Numbered from the stretch's first letter, positions 42,420 through 57,014 are shown. The stretch: 64,000 nt of DNA from Sclerotinia nivalis (GCA_029531795.1 JAPEIS010000003.1:1240001-1304000), one strand, 5' to 3'. The notes: generated by a model from the letters alone, not told the origin. Numbers and translations: made by a program.

Positions 42420-43657
42420 TCAAGGGGAAGATCGTGGGGTAATTTGAGGGCTTGATGCTGTAGATGAGCCCTCGTAACCGCTGGATTCATCCATGGAATC
42501 GTTCGCGGATTCTTGTCTACCCTTGGCTATGCCTCTTTCTAATTCATCCTTTCTCAACTGCTGCACTCTCTGCGAATATAAAATATCTGCCATGGGTGTT
42601 AGCTGCCTGTTGTACTACAGATTCATAGGTAATCAGAGGGTGTGAACGGAGGAGAGCACATACCCCGCTCTAGATCTGTCATCTCGTCCGCTAGTCTTCT
42701 TGCTTCAACCTTGTGTTGTTCTGACACCCAAGGGTACCTCATGGCTCTCTCTGGATGCTTTTGCACCAGGGTATATGGTAAAGCTTCTTCTCTTCCGGCC
42801 GGCGTTCCTCTTTGTCGAACCTTGGCTGAAATCATTCTAATCTTTCCATTTTCATCTCGCATTGGCCTGCCATCAGCATCGTACATCTTGAAGCAGTTAT
42901 CTCTGTAGAACCTCGATGAAAGACTTTGCTCTGAATCTCTTTGACGGTCGATGAAATATCTCTTGAAGCAAGATAGAATCTCGGGCCAGTGCTTGTTCAA
43001 ATCTTCTTTGTAGTAGCGGATAAAATCCACTTCTTCGATCGAATAAGCCTTGTTGCTGCGAGGCTTTTTCTTATTGGGGGCAGAAACTGATTGGGAATGA
43101 TGACGATGATGAACATGATGATGGCGGTCATGATGATGGCGGTCATGACGATGGCGGTCATGACGATGGCGGTCATGACGATGGCGATGAACCGGAGATA
43201 GAGAGTGGTATCCCTCATCGTGGAGAGAATAGATCGAGGGTAGAGAGTACTGGTTCGTGTATCTATGGTGTGCATTTATTGGGTTGAATGACAAAGGACG
43301 ACGATGAATAGGAGCCGGCGGAAGTTGCGTTCTTGCACTTCGTGCAGCCCTGAGACGGGCAAGATTTTCGCTTTCCAGACTATTGAGTTGGGCTTGGTAT
43401 TGTATTAAAGAGCAACCGGTTATCGGTGTAGATTGCTGTATGTAGTGCGAGGGCTCATGCTGAATGTCAACATCCATTTTGGAATCTTTCGAGTCGTTAT
43501 CAGCGGGATCTTCTGTTTTTACTTTCACTTCTGAAGGATTTAGGATCATGAGTATGTCCATTTTCTGGGTCACAACTTCTTCGGCGTTATTAACAAGAGA
43601 TGGAATTTCCATAACAGCTGAGTTTTTTCGAGATGAAGGTTCCATTTTCATTGTCAT
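42420..43657 (-). CDS. SANT/Myb-like domain protein with a His-rich repeat
   Basis: The main exon runs from the ATG at 43657 to about 42670 (MTMKMEPSSRKNSAVMEIPS). It has an acidic N-terminus with SEVKVKTEDP (SUMO-like site), a His/Arg/Asp repeat of 15-bp units near residue 160-185, then SIEEVDFIRYYKEDLNKHWP and EILSCFKRYFIDRQRDSEQS, which look like a SANT/Myb-type helix bundle found in many fungal proteins. A second exon after the acceptor near 42606 probably continues LTPMADILYSQRVQQLRKD to the TGA at 42420. The strong donor gtatgt at 42664 does not keep that frame; a nearby weaker donor (gtgctc) does, so the C-terminus is uncertain. A nuclear, DNA-binding role is inferred. Confidence 0.7.
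43112..43190 (-). repeat. 15-bp tandem repeat coding for His/Arg/Asp
   Basis: Units of gatggcggtcatgac and variants repeat about five times and encode RHRHDRHRHD. Copy number may vary between strains. Confidence 0.8.
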
Positions 43658-46600
43658 TTTGGCGGCAATGTGTTCTAGGGTATGTTAAAAGATCTTAAGA
43701 AGTCTGTAGCTTGATAAGGGGAAGAAGAAGTTCAACAAGATAAAGCTTCTGAAAATAGCGATGAACAAATTCAAGGTCCTGGGTGGATATGAATGAGGAA
43801 TCCACAACTATAGAAGGGACGGAGAACCTAATATACGCCCTATGAGGAGAAATCCAACACAGCACCAACTCGATTTGAAGTAGCATAAAAATTAGGAATT
43901 TCAGATAGCTTTTGAGACAGTGCTATGTCGGCATCAAGGGGTGAGGCAACTTTCTCCAACAAGGACATGCATTATATTTCTTGTGTACCGGACTGTGCTA
44001 CCGAATTCTTGTGTTTGATTTATTTTTTGGAAAGCTTTCTCTTTTTTATGTCGTTTAGTTATAATTATTCCTAAGCAATTAAACATTTGGATTAACTCCT
44101 TTTGGCAGTATTGCAGCGAGGTACCGTGACTTTGGGTTTTGAAGAAGTGATACGGAGAATGCACAAGAACTATTGGCTGTCCAAGACTGATGTATGTGTG
44201 GGGCTGAGCTTATCCCTGCGAACATGTACTGCTTTTTAGACATTTTTTCAATTGGTGGGCTTTATCTGATATCTTGCAGTTGATGAGTCGTCCTGCTAGG
44301 TTACGTAGTATCGTCTACGCAAGAATTAGTGCGTAGTTAACTGTTCTTGAATGTTTGCTCCTCTTTTAACGTGATGTAATAACAAAATCACACCACTTGA
44401 AGTGGAAGTTGCATATATACGTTGAAGAAATTAATGAAAGCCACAACCAATGAATCTGCTCAAGTGTTCGGGCATTGGGTAGCCAAGCATTACCACAAAA
44501 AAACGATCATATTCCCCCATGTCATAATTGACATCAAGGCACAGACATACAGTCGCACCGCACTTGCCGCACCTCGATCTCATTGAAGAAACAATTTTGC
44601 CGCCACACTGCCCTTCTTGTGAACCCTTTCAAAAGTGCCGCACCGTCGCTTCTCCTGCCGCGCGGTCTAATTGGCATACTTCTATCTTGAAAGTATATTT
44701 CTTATCTCATATGCTTTTGTTATCATTTTCTGACTTCCCTCATCTCTTCCTTAGGCCCTTCTGAACCATTTAAAAGCTTCTCATAAGAGACGGCAGGGAA
44801 CACCCTCCAACGCAGATGACTATCATGTGATTATTTCAGACCCGGGGACTTGGTAACAAATCAAAATGCTCGTGAAATCGCTAGTAGCCAACATAAATGG
44901 GTCGATACCATACGATACCATGTATTTCTACATATTAGGAAGCCCATCTCGTCCGTGACGGGTCGATATTCGCTTCCGCACCCGAGGATCCTTACATATT
45001 GGGGATGGGTTTAATTGAGAGAACGAAAGTGTACTGTCAAACGGGCTGAGTGAAGCAAAGATATGTATCTAACCTCCTTTCATATTATTCTTAGTTGTTG
45101 GACTTTCTCCGTTTCATGCAAAATAGATATTCTTGTGACGGAGATCCTAGAATATCCCCAGAGTTTGGTGTAAGCGCTGAGTGTATCGTGTGGGTTGTGT
45201 AACGCTATGAATTTACCAGGATTAACGGGATAGAACGGATGCAAAGCAGGGCAGAAAGGCCGAAGATCATCCAACAAGATGGAAACACGAGGCTATATTG
45301 AAGCGATATGACTTTAATGAGTTGTTGATAATGTTTGTGTTCGAAACAGCCGCGGAGAGTTACACAAGATTAGAAGCATTCGATGTGTAGCCTTACTTAA
45401 AGCAAGATTTGGGCGTTGGGCGGGGCAAAGTGCATGTAAGGAAAGTCCAAGCCCCGCGAGAGAGCTTTTGTGACCATTTATGCAAGGAAGGATCTAGTTT
45501 CCTAATTAATTAATTAGATTTGGAATATTGCTAGACGAAGAGACGCCGGCCGACACCAAGTGTATCTTTCTGATGAATTTTTTCCATGCAGCTATACGCA
45601 ACTATACGCAGTAATCGTATTTGGCCCAAAGTGACTAGCGGTGTGGAACTCATATAACCTCTACATGTCGGTAGATAGCTTTTCCTTTATCAATAACGGA
45701 AGGAGAGCTCATTGTAAGCCGACTCATATAAAATTAATAGATAGAATGAAAGCGATTTAACAGCGGATAAAAGATTTGTACATAATGTCTTCCGTTACTA
45801 CCGCTAGAAGGGGAAATCGATTCTTTAACTTTAGGGTGTTGGGGGGTTTGTGCACGGGCAATAGCAACATTATTCCACTCCGTACGTGAAGAATACGGGG
45901 CCAGTGGGGGGGAAAGAGACACGGGCAGGAGCTGGTCCAGACTTCTCACAGGGATATTGCTTCAAAATCTACACTAAACAGACGGGGAACTACGCCGTTC
46001 GCCTCGCACACACACTGAATGCAATGCAAGTCCATTTTCTTTCTCCATCGACGCGCACTTCGCACTTTTACTTTGTCCTATCTTACTCATAAATTTTGTG
46101 TAGGGAAATATATCCCATAGAAAATGCATGATTCAGTAGAGGACTAAAAGTAGACAGAGTAGTCAACCAAAGAAAAAGCCTTGGAAAAAATCATGTGCAG
46201 ATTACACATTATAGATCTGCTGCATTGACGCCTGATACATGTCTGATGATTTCAATCAATTGCTTTTCGTCCTCAAGATCGATAAAATAGACCAATATTT
46301 GACCCTGAAAAGCCAGTGACATGCAATTAGAGTATCAACATACCTATGTATAAACAGGGACACCAATAAGGTTGTACTACCACTGGTTATACCGTTGCTG
46401 ACATGATGATTTGCCTTTCTTTTTCTTTTTCTTTTCACACCGCAGTTTCTTTTGGTACATGGAAAAACCGCAAACTAAATTTAAAGCAAGGAAAACCGCG
46501 ATCCCATTTTGCAGTTTGCGTTTTATTCTTTTATTTCTGCATTCTAAAATTTTGATAGCTCAGATTTTCGCAATGATACCTCAATTCCTTGGATACTTCC

Positions 46601-49600
46601 GTGGAATGCGGGAAGAGACCTCTCAAAGTGTTATGGGAGCTGATATTCGTGTCTAAGATTTTACCTAGTAGGTGCATCTTAAACAGAAAAATTCCGATCT
46701 CAATTCGAGATTTGGTCGACAACAACTTTTTCTTTCTATATTATCAATTGAGCTCCTACAGCGAGGTGAGAGTGTATCCAGCGATAGTGGTTACTGTGAA
46801 GGAAATTTTACAATCTGTCCTATCATAATTTTCGAGTGACCATCCATCGACCTTCTTTTGCCGACGATGCATTTCCCTTCGGATACAAAATGCGAAGCAT
46901 CATCCCGATCTTACCGACTTATTAACGGCGTACCGAGGAGCCACCCCACTCTTGCCTGTGAGCCAACTTACATAAAGCGGTATACCGAATTAGATAGCCC
47001 GTTGGTTTGCAAAGTTTTGCGTAGCAAGTGTTAAAACTTTGATTAGTCAAATTCTCGCATTCCACTTATCGTCTCGCGCGTCGCACCGTCGAGCACGCAA
47101 GTACTACTATTTTGCTAAATGCCATATGTCCAAAAGCCATAGCATGCAAATTTCAAGAAAATCGATGCAACATCAAACAACAGATCAACACATGAAATTT
47201 CTATCAAGGAGCAATAAGCGAGCTGGCGAGGTAGGGCATCCTGTGTCAATCCATTTACCAGGTTTTGATACCACTCCTGGCCTGAGATCTGCGGTGATTT
47301 CTTTACCGGTTGCATGTTTAGCGATGTGTTGCTGCTGCTTGCCGTCAATTCGACAGTTTCATGGAGACTTCAAAGAAAACCATGGGCAGGGTAAAGTGGC
47401 TTGCATGAATTGGCTCATGGATGGCGTGATTTTCCCCACATTGCCTTGTCACACACGAACATTTGAATAACGAGAGACCATTTGTGTGGAAAATAACGGC
47501 CTTGGGTAATTGTAATATGGCGTGATATTTTCCAGATCTAATAGATATCTACCTCAATGGCTTCTGTGAATTGACTTGTCACTTTCTTCAACGGAGATGA
47601 ATCTCCTCGATGTAGATATCCATGTCACCTGCTCAAAGCGGTGAAAAGGCTTTTTGTCCTCATGATTTTTGTTTCTGCAGCGGCCTGTGGTATGAAGCTT
47701 CTCCGGCAAATGATATTCCATAAATGACCGCGATGTGCAGTTTTCTATCAGGCTCAAAGATCAAACATCAAGCGGATACGCCACTATATGGGGCTTTCCA
47801 TAACCACATTATTGGTCGCGCATCGCGATCTATTAGGTGCGGACCCTGAATCTGCAGCACCACTGTCAAAAAGACTTGACCCCGATCTTCCGGTGCCACA
47901 GCTCAGTCATTTCCCCGCCTCTTTCAGCAAACTTACCCCAGGCCTTGGTTTAACGTGGCGCGCAGAATTTTCAAACGACAGTGAAGTTGTTGCAAATTTA
48001 TGCATGATGTGCTGTCTCACTGACATACAATAAATCGTACAATTTTGATTTGATATCGTCGACTTGGAGTAGATCGATTTGCAGCCTATGCAAAACATCA
48101 TCCGCCTCAAAAGATGGACTCGAAAAGAACTACTAAGAAGAAATTTTCAACGATACGGTGTCCTAATAAGGAAGCTCTGGGCTTTCAAGACCCCTGTTGT
48201 AAGTACTGCAAGTCAATTGCTTTTTCCCTTATTTTCCACATCAATAGAATTGTGCGACAGCTAGATGCTTCTTGGCACTTGCCTTCAATTCCTGCGTTTA
48301 GTGCTATTTACATCGCCCAATCGCTTCTCCTGGTTTCTATTCTTTGGCACAATTATTCCAGGCATCAAGCGATTTAGCCGTGACACTGAGCTTACTTTCA
48401 GTGTGACCTCGTGAGTCGAATCCCAGCCTGAGAATTCTTGAACAAGTTGCAACTTTTCGGCAGAAGTACGATCTCGAAGTTGAATAGGACAAGAAGAGGC
48501 AAAGGCAGAGACAAAGTAGAGGGCGAATTGCTATCTGCTATCTGAGCTTTTTCACTTACGAATGTACAGGCAAGAGCCTAGTTCATCACCTAAAATCATA
48601 AAAGTGAAGTGAATCCAGTTGATCTTGTATACATTCAAAGAATAATATGACAGCAACTTGGCACATCTACATGGTATGATGCAATCTTACACTTTACCTA
48701 GTCAACTTTTGGGATACCTTCGCAAACTCCAGATGTATGCTTCACGTTCCGCATCCTTCATTTCTTCCGAGTTCTTGCACATAACACCTTGAAAATAGTG
48801 GCCATCATTTTCCGTATGAGGAATATCATGTCAGCCTCTCAAACTAAACCAAATATCCTAATATTCAGCAAAAAAACAGACACTAGCACCTTCCACTCTT
48901 TTTCTCCCAACGATTCGCTTTCTGTCCCACTTATCTTAATCCTCCAGCGTCCCACCAGATCGACACACTGACTTCAACTTCTGAACATCAACCACTATAA
49001 AAAAAGGCACAAAAAGTAACTGGAAATAAAGAGAATCGAACTCCCATCTCACACACCCATGGTAGAGCGAGCCGGTCTACAAGACGGCTCAAGCTCACAC
49101 TAAGAGGTAATTATTCTACCTTGAACTATATTTCCCGTTTGATTATTTTGTTTTGGTAAGAGGGGAATGTTGTGTGCATGCAGATAACCAAATACATCCT
49201 AATATGAGATGAGATAAGATGAGATGACATTACCGCTTCGAAGAGTTTTGTTGCATATCTCGTTTTGGGCCCCTCATTTTAGATCTCTCATCCTGTAGGA
49301 CTTTCCTTGCACATCAATTATCATATGATTGTTAAGGAAATAGCTTCCCTTCAAAATCGTCTTCCAGGGATGGGCTGATTCACTTTATATTTTCCTACAA
49401 CACACTCCATATCTAACCCACAATTCACTTGTACTTCAGGAGTTTTTGTTGCACGTCTAGAATCTGTGGCTTTGGGAGCAGCTTCAGTTTATTTACTACT
49501 AGTTGGCATGAGGTTCAATGAGATGGGGAGACCAGGATTTCACACAGTGCGCTCAAGGAGTACACAAGAAGAGTCTTCCACTTCATTAGTTTCTTAGAAA

Positions 49601-52600
49601 TTGACTTTTTCACACTTCACTGCTTTCAATGATCTTAATTCATTTCACTTCATTGGTAGTCCGATGTATCACACAGTGTAACCTCGGGTAGCATAAGGGA
49701 TGAGTAACGCTGAACCAACTATTACTGAATCGCCTTCTTTCACCTACTAGCTTAGATCATATTACCTGGAGTTGTAATGCTGAAATACTATACTGTGTTT
49801 CACCCGGGGATATTTATTTTATCCCATGATTTCTACTTCTCGTATGTCTCTTCCCCTAAAGGTCTAATTAGGCTTGACTAAGGTAAACTTTTTCACAGCA
49901 CACCAAGTCAAATACCAAAAAGAAAAACTACCATTTTCACCTTAACTAATTAGTTCCTTCAACCAATATTTAACCATGCTTCTTTGTTAGAAATAACATA
50001 GACTTACGGATCGCAAGATCTCGTATTGACCAGGAGGGTACTTCACACACACCAACCGCCCATACTTCCCCACCTCCTGCAAATAATAACAGGGCTGTGA
50101 GAAACACTCACGCATGGCACCCTAGGATATAGCATGGATTACAAAGTCTGACACCAATCCCACGGCCCGCGATGGTAAATATGAGTTGTTCGGTGACTAT
50201 GCCACGACATCGCGTAAAGTTGTGTGACTGTGGGTGTTCCGTGGGGTGCACGGGAAGAAATAAAGGCTATAGATTTGCAGTGAAGAGATCAAAGATATGG
50301 GGACAAAAGAAAAGGGTCCTAAAAGGACCTTTAGGTGCATGGTAAGGGGAAGGTATTCTGTGAAGAAAAGGCACAGTAAGCGAATATGTCGTGCAACGAT
50401 GAAAAGGGGAGGAGTATCAGCTAGTGCCATGAAAAACTCGCAATCGTATATGAAAAACACCAGAAAATACGAAAAGAAAAACACCAAACCTTACCATTTA
50501 TCGCATCCTTCACAAAATTACTCTCGGTCTGTACAATATCAGCTGTACGTATATCCAACATGCCACCAACCCCAACTTCCCAAAACAGACATCGCTCCCC
50601 GCATCTACAGGGGTATCGTATTCAAACCCACATGTGCATCCACATACTTCAAATAACCTTCTTTTAATTCTTCGGCGCTTCCGGAGTTTCCTTCAACACA
50701 TGCTTTTTCACTGCACCTATCAATGTAACGCTATCACACAGTACCTGGTAATTCAGTTCTCTAACCGAATGTTTAACCCTAAAATCCTTCATCTGTACAA
50801 AAGAGGCACAAGACATCACATCGCAAAATCGCACCCATAGTATTCTGCAGAAAAGTACGAAAGAGTTGGACATGCAGTAGTCTTGTTTGTTCTTCAAGTG
50901 CTGCCGGTGAGCGATTGGTTTATCTTGTTGCATATTTCAATAGTGTTTGTTGGATAAATTGAATTAAATTGCATATTTCACGCAAGTAGTCTTGTTCTTG
51001 TCCTACAGAGTACAAATCTGTTGATACAAATCTGTTGAAGATTTGGCATGCAGGTCTATCTATGTATATGCATCAAATTTTTACTCAATCTGGATCTTCA
51101 ATTGAATCCGTGTATTTGGATCCAGGAGGGGAAGGATCGTTCTGTTGCAGGATTCAATAGTTTGTTCCTTTTTGGAACTTCTACATATTTTGGCAATTGA
51201 ATAATGCAAGGGATACCATGCTACAGTAGTTACTGGAAAAATTTGGTACATAGATTTCTTCGAGAATTACATCCAAAGCAGGGAAAGCATTTCCGAGTTT
51301 TTCATGCCGAGAATGGTGTACAGCACATTTTTTCAGATAAGGGAACAAATAATACAGAATAGGAAGGAACTTACTGAACGTCAAACATTGCCTGCCCCAT
51401 TCTATATTCATTTATTCACTAAATAGAAGCATATTCCACGTAGGTAGTCACAGTATATTCTATAGGCCATATTTTCAACCGCATTAGTGCCGTCCAAGTT
51501 GGACTTCCTGTAAATCTATAGTATCATCATGTCCACCTCCACGCACCTAAATACTTACTACTATCTATTCACTCAATACCCACAAAGATAAGATGAGATA
51601 AGATGATCTCGTAGTTGACCAATCTTGTCTGCTTGGCGAATATATCGCGAGTACCGCGTGCGTAACCCATTTCATGACAATTCTACTCCGTGTAGTAAGT
51701 ACATAATTTCCACAGACCTGATACTGTATTTGGATTATTTTCCAATATTACGCAATCATTTCGCCATCTCATTCTTCAAGCAAGGGACAACAAATTACCT
51801 CGAAAGTCTAATATCCATACCATAAATATTCGGTTTCGGTTGGCAGGTGATGAAGGGGCGGGAGAAAAAAAATACACGAGGTTCGCTAGCTTGATGGCTA
51901 ACGACTGTGGTGTTTGGAATTATGCGCTACTCGTTGGCACTAGATATGCTTTCCAAAGGGCCGATATTATTCAGTGAATAAATGGCATGAATAAACGAGT
52001 CGCGGGGAAAATAGAGTTTGCGGAGGAGGCGGTGGGGTTGGTCTGTACGTACGTAGCCTTAGTACTCGTGCGGCAACTTAGCGGTTGGAAGTTTGTAATT
52101 TTTTAGCAGCACGAGGACGGTACCTATAGTTGCTTTGTTGACATGCTAATGGATAGTAAATAGTGGAGGCGGAGCACATGCTCACATGTTCAGATGCACT
52201 TGTGAGGTGATACCGCCAGGAAACTAGGTAACGGGATGGAAGTTACACATGCGCAACAGATTTTTGGGGAATATTGCTTGTTATTATTTTTACATAAATA
52301 TTCAAGTCAACTGACTATAAACTGAAGTTTAAAAGGTAGAGAAGAGAGCTTGTTGCTTTGAAATTAATCCCGACTGTCTCGATTTTCTACTCTAGCAGAG
52401 TAAGTAAACGAAATTCCAAGTGTACTTTAAAATACAACTCAACTGCTTCGATAACCTGTCGCAAGTTCTGCAGAAAAAAACCCCCCTAAATGTACAGTAC
52501 ACAATCCCTGATATAATACAACTTGTAGATATAAAACTCGTGACTCATCATCGTCCCAATGCCTCAAACAACGGGACCTGCCCAGGTATCATATGCCGCC

Positions 52601-52653
52601 ATGTACAACAATCCAAACAAATACTCCTTCATCACCGTCAAAGTTGATACCTC
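43658..52653. other. About 9 kb without a supportable protein gene
   Basis: Many short frames lie on both strands with no domain, splice continuity or agreement between frames. The one structured feature is the tRNA-like sequence at 49021-49136. A hairpin (acactga ... tcagtgt) followed by gagtcgaatccc lies near 48388-48424 but does not fold as a tRNA. Confidence 0.4.
49021..49136 (-). tRNA. tRNA-like structure, possibly intron-containing or a tRNA relic
   Basis: On the minus strand GGAAATA and TATTTCC form a perfect 7-bp acceptor stem about 115 nt apart. Next to the 3' half is GGGAGTTCGATTCTC, a good B box/T arm. The 5' half has TAGTTCAAGGTAGAA, an A-box-like D arm. The middle is about 40 nt too long for a plain tRNA and includes a hairpin GAGCCG ... 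CGGCTC around TTGTAG. I could not build a clean anticodon stem, so the anticodon and functionality are not assigned. Confidence 0.4.
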
Positions 52654-53196
52654 CTAGTGGCCATCGGAATGAATAATATCCCTTCCATTTTCATCCTTCT
52701 TTCGACTGAACAAACTCAGAACACTTCCCCTTCTCCCGTCCCTAGGAGTGTCCTCCGACTTCCTGCTCGATACTCTCACTAACAAATCATCGGGTTCTTC
52801 GTCGCCATTAGGATCCGACCACACACTAAGGATAGACCCCTTGCGTGTCTGAGTTGAACTGCCGCTACGACCGTGTTTGGCTTCGTGGTGGCTGCCCATG
52901 AAAGCAGCATTACTGAGATTTGCGAAAGGAGTGGAGCGTCGTCTCTCTCGAGTTGCCCAGCTGTCTCGTTCGTGGGTAACGGTCTTCCAATCTTGTTCGT
53001 AGTCATCGAAAGGAGACTCTAAGTGAGCGGAGGTATTTGTGGTGGATTTTTCTGGATAGAGGATTAGTTTCTGAATTGATGATGAGCGTGAAAGAGTGTG
53101 TGACAACATACTGAGTGGTGAACCCATGGACTGGCTATCGAATGGATCTGAGAACAAGACATTTTGCTCGCCGACGGGCTGGAGTCTAGAGTCCAT
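52654..53196 (-). CDS. Ser/Arg-rich hypothetical protein, 180 residues
   Basis: This is a single ATG-started frame (MDSRLQPVGEQNVLFSDPFD) ending SRKKDENGRDIIHSDGH. It is hydrophilic, Ser-rich, with RRRST, RKGSILSVWSD and RRGSVLSLFSRKKDENGRD. The two GS(I/V)LS(V/L) motifs after basic residues look like protein-kinase A sites; small fungal proteins with this kind of tail are common and mostly uncharacterised. No signal peptide or membrane span. The 5' flank (53197-53460) is AT-rich and unremarkable. I think it is a real gene because of the biased composition and uninterrupted length in an otherwise gene-poor area. Confidence 0.65.
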   Translation of the reverse strand: MDSRLQPVGEQNVLFSDPFDSQSMGSPLSMLSHTLSRSSSIQKLILYPEKSTTNTSAHLESPFDDYEQDWKTVTHERDSWATRERRRSTPFANLSNAAFMGSHHEAKHGRSGSSTQTRKGSILSVWSDPNGDEEPDDLLVRVSSRKSEDTPRDGRRGSVLSLFSRKKDENGRDIIHSDGH

Positions 53197-56100
53197 GATG
53201 TCTAGGGTGTGTATGATTGTTTGATATGCGTTGGTATGGGTGTTGCTTCTGTTTGATATCGAATTTATATGCGATATCGTATTCTTTGTTGATCTATTGA
53301 ATGATCTAAATTTGTTGATCGAGGGATAACATGCCCCTTTATATACTTGGTAGCTTGATACACATTTAGTTCGATGGCTGAGCTCATCTCACTAGATCTG
53401 ATAATCTTACCCGAAGCGATAGGCAAGCCGCGAAACCAAGATCTAGACGTCATACTACCGAAGGAGGATCAGCGAATCCAGCAAATCATATGATAACACC
53501 GAACAAACTCTTATTCATGCAACCCTGAAATATAATCTTAATAGTCTTTTATCATCAGAAACGACGGCCGTTGGTCAGAGCCCTGTGCTTGGGCAACAAA
53601 CGCTGGCAAGCGAGACGCATGGATAGCCACAAAAAATGCTTGGTCTACATCATGCTGCGCCGACCTGCAAGCCTGTGCACCAAATACCCCAGAGTGATAC
53701 TACACTGCATTAATTAATTACACATGATTGGTACAGACATAGTGTTCGTTATCAGCGGTAAGCCCGTGTAGGGAAACTCATATGTTAATCACCTAATAAT
53801 GGGCCAGTAAAATTAGCGACCCCGCACTTAGGATCGCCTCCTTAGCCTTGGCATTGGCCAGGATATTCTCCATCATCAATTTCTCCTGCACATGGGAAAG
53901 TTCGAATTGAAACCTAATTTCGTACCACGTTTTGTGAATTGAAAATGAATAACACTTAGAGGTCCTAGTTGAAATAAGGACTCAACTTTATTTACTTGAG
54001 TCACGAAAGAGCAAACACCTATAGAATATGTCCAAACACGATACCACTGTTAGAAGTTTTCCTCATTGTTGTGAGTGTAGTACATAAGCAAGGTAGGCTT
54101 AGTGTCCAAGACCTCTTGATGCCATCTTGCTAACTTCCAAAGAATGGCAACAGCCGGGTCAAAGCACTGCGTTTATCGGAAATCGTGCAAATTAAAGGGT
54201 CGTGGATGATCATTTGGATGTTTCAATGGGGGTTGATCATGAGTTTGCCACCAAAGATAAGTTCTCGAAGTGAAAGTGTGGCTCGAGCGACCAAAATGAT
54301 CAGCGGTGCCAGCCCCACAATGACTACCGAACCTTAAAGCATCCCCATCCTCATCCCCACAGTGGTCTACTGTTAGAATCCCTCGATAGGGTTTTGTTCT
54401 AGATTATACAGGTAAAGTATGTTGTCGATCCCTTGTAGACTGAATTCGCAATGAACCCTGTTTTTAGTACAGATAAGTTACTGAACAAATGGATTGTTGC
54501 AATCTAGCCCCTCATATTACGTTCGAGATCCACATGTTTAAGGAAGCATAATCGAACGACTTCCTATCTAGTCACTCCATGGTCTCACTTTTTGTGGACA
54601 CATGGCATCATTCACGTTTACATTTATTGGTATCAAATAGCGTCCTATGATTCTGATATTTCAGGGACGTCTTGCTCTTTCTGCGTGATACACATTTACA
54701 ATAAAATGTTTAGTTTTGATTTCTTGGGATAACCTTAGGGCATGACGAATAATAATCCATGGCCGGTAGACGGGATTAAATAGGGGTAGCTTGTATCTCT
54801 TGGTGAGGTAGTTTTTTGGACCACAATTCAAGTGACATTGTGTAGTTCTGTGTCCGAGGAAGTATTCCGAAAGTGACAGCCCAGTAGGTTACCCGTCCCG
54901 GTAAAACAGCCATGCGAGTTAGGTCAAAAGGGACTGGAAAGTTTGTGATAAAAGGCATATTAGCTTAATAGACGAATGGGTCGACACAGCTCGACCTTCC
55001 AATTGAGTCAGATTGTTACTCTTTTATTGCAAATGTTCCACTTTCTCTACTTGACACCAAATTTTCAGGACATTCCTGACATGTTCCATTTTGGAGAAGA
55101 GAGGCTACCGAAGGGCAAGGTTTTGTCAAATAACCTTACCTTCTTCAGGAAGCCAAATAATTGACAGCCCAGCGCCAGTCTAGCGGTTGGGATAGGAATC
55201 TATGAAGTCCAATGCAGTGTCGGTAATCACATTCTTTAGCACGGCGACACAAATGTGAGGATACCTCAGAAATATGGAATCAATATCGACGGGCAAGTGA
55301 GTCGATGCCGATCTTGCAACTATAACAATCAATATTAGAATGATAGGTGACGAAAGCTCTTGGCTATGCCAAGCATCTCTTTTGGTTAGTCTGTCATTTG
55401 GGGTACCTTCGAGGGTATCTTTAAGTTCAATAATATCTAAGCATCTCGATACGAACTGACATTCACAGGAGATGCAGGAATAGACAGAACTTGCAGCAAT
55501 TATCTTCTGACTCTGGATCTCTTGATCTCTACCCCGCTTCTTAGATAAGCAGTAAATATTGGAATTGAGATCGATTTAGCCAGAAAGGCAATTTTCATAC
55601 GTTAGACGATATGAGGTTGAGATGACTGTCTAGATCTCGATCCATATCGTCGAGCTCGTAACCAAAAATAACCGCCTCAAAATTTAACTGAATATAACGG
55701 CATACCTATCCTTTTGTCCAGTGGACTAGGCGTGCGGGGTGTTATAGTTCCCAGGAGTGTTCGGCTATTGCCAAGAATATTTGATGCAATCATAAAGACC
55801 AGATGCAACTATTCCTTCAAGCGAAGTCAGGATGCAAATGTAGGGAAACTTTCCTCGAGTACGTCTGAGTAGTTATAAACGAGGGACATTTCGATGGCGA
55901 CTATTGAGGAGTATGCTACAGTTTCGACGAACTGGAACGGGGGCTATACAAGCACTGATGAGGATGTGGCGAGAAGATGCCATGGCTGATCAAGGAGTAA
56001 CTAGGACTTATCAAGGGGTGATGATGGAGCATTGCCTCCGGAGTCAGATAAGAGCGAATTTTAGTTTGGCGGTGTCCTGTCATTTGTTTGGCTAGTGTGT

Positions 56101-57014
56101 TCAATTTTCCGTACTGCAGTTCAACAATAAATGACTTTCAAATATTGGGACCATTTTTAATAACATTGGAATGGTTGTGAACATTCGAATCTTCGTTCAA
56201 TTCATTCAAATGAATGGAAATATATATTTCGATCATTAAAAACACAGATCATCAGTTAGTTGTTCATACATATTCCTCACCCTTTATCTGTCGTAAAAGC
56301 TATTAGCTACCTGTAGCAGCCATACAAATATTCTGAATCTACTCTTGCACTCCCACTTCTCCGAATGCAACTCCTGGCTGAACAAATACAAGGTCATCCA
56401 TCAATTCATCAATAAACCCGCACCAGAATTTCTCTCCAAGAGCCTGAAACGCCAAATTTGCATCCAGACAATCCGTCGCATCAAGGTGAGTTGAATAGTA
56501 TTGCACAAAGTACTAAATTCCTATGAAGTCTCCTGTATTACAAACAAAAATAGTTTCTTCTACAGGATGTACATGACTCGGACCAACGAGAGAACTATAT
56601 TTTCTTAAGCATCCATAGAAATATCCATCATGAAGACTGAATTCAATTGTGCAAAGTTGGGAAATTTTCAAAAATAGCCAGAGAACTTATCTCACAAACA
56701 TCTAACTTCTGTTGGCAGGATTTGAGTCACAGGTTAGATGAGTTTCATGTGCCAACCTCATAACTGCGCCGCCATTCATCCGTCTGTTTGTGAAGGCAGC
56801 GGCGATTTTTAATTCTCACTTAAACTATCAAATTAAATGAGAGAAAGATCTACATAACTTTTGAAGTATTCATTCTACATAAATGTACTTGTGCCGTGGT
56901 GATGTTCAGCTTGCGGGATGCTAGTTAATCGAGGCGAAGTTGCACAAGAATAAATCAATTCCAGCCAGAGCTGGGCGAACGAGTACGATTCATAGGGATG
57001 TATTACCAAATCTG

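Noticed and set aside
45000..48400. Search for a CRISPR array, rRNA or viral/phage genes in the empty region
   Set aside because: No spaced direct repeats, no rRNA blocks and no recognisable viral proteins were seen; CRISPR is not expected in a fungal nuclear genome.
48388..48424. Hairpin plus tcgaatccc resembling the 3' half of a type II tRNA
   Set aside because: The flanking bases do not form T or acceptor stems.
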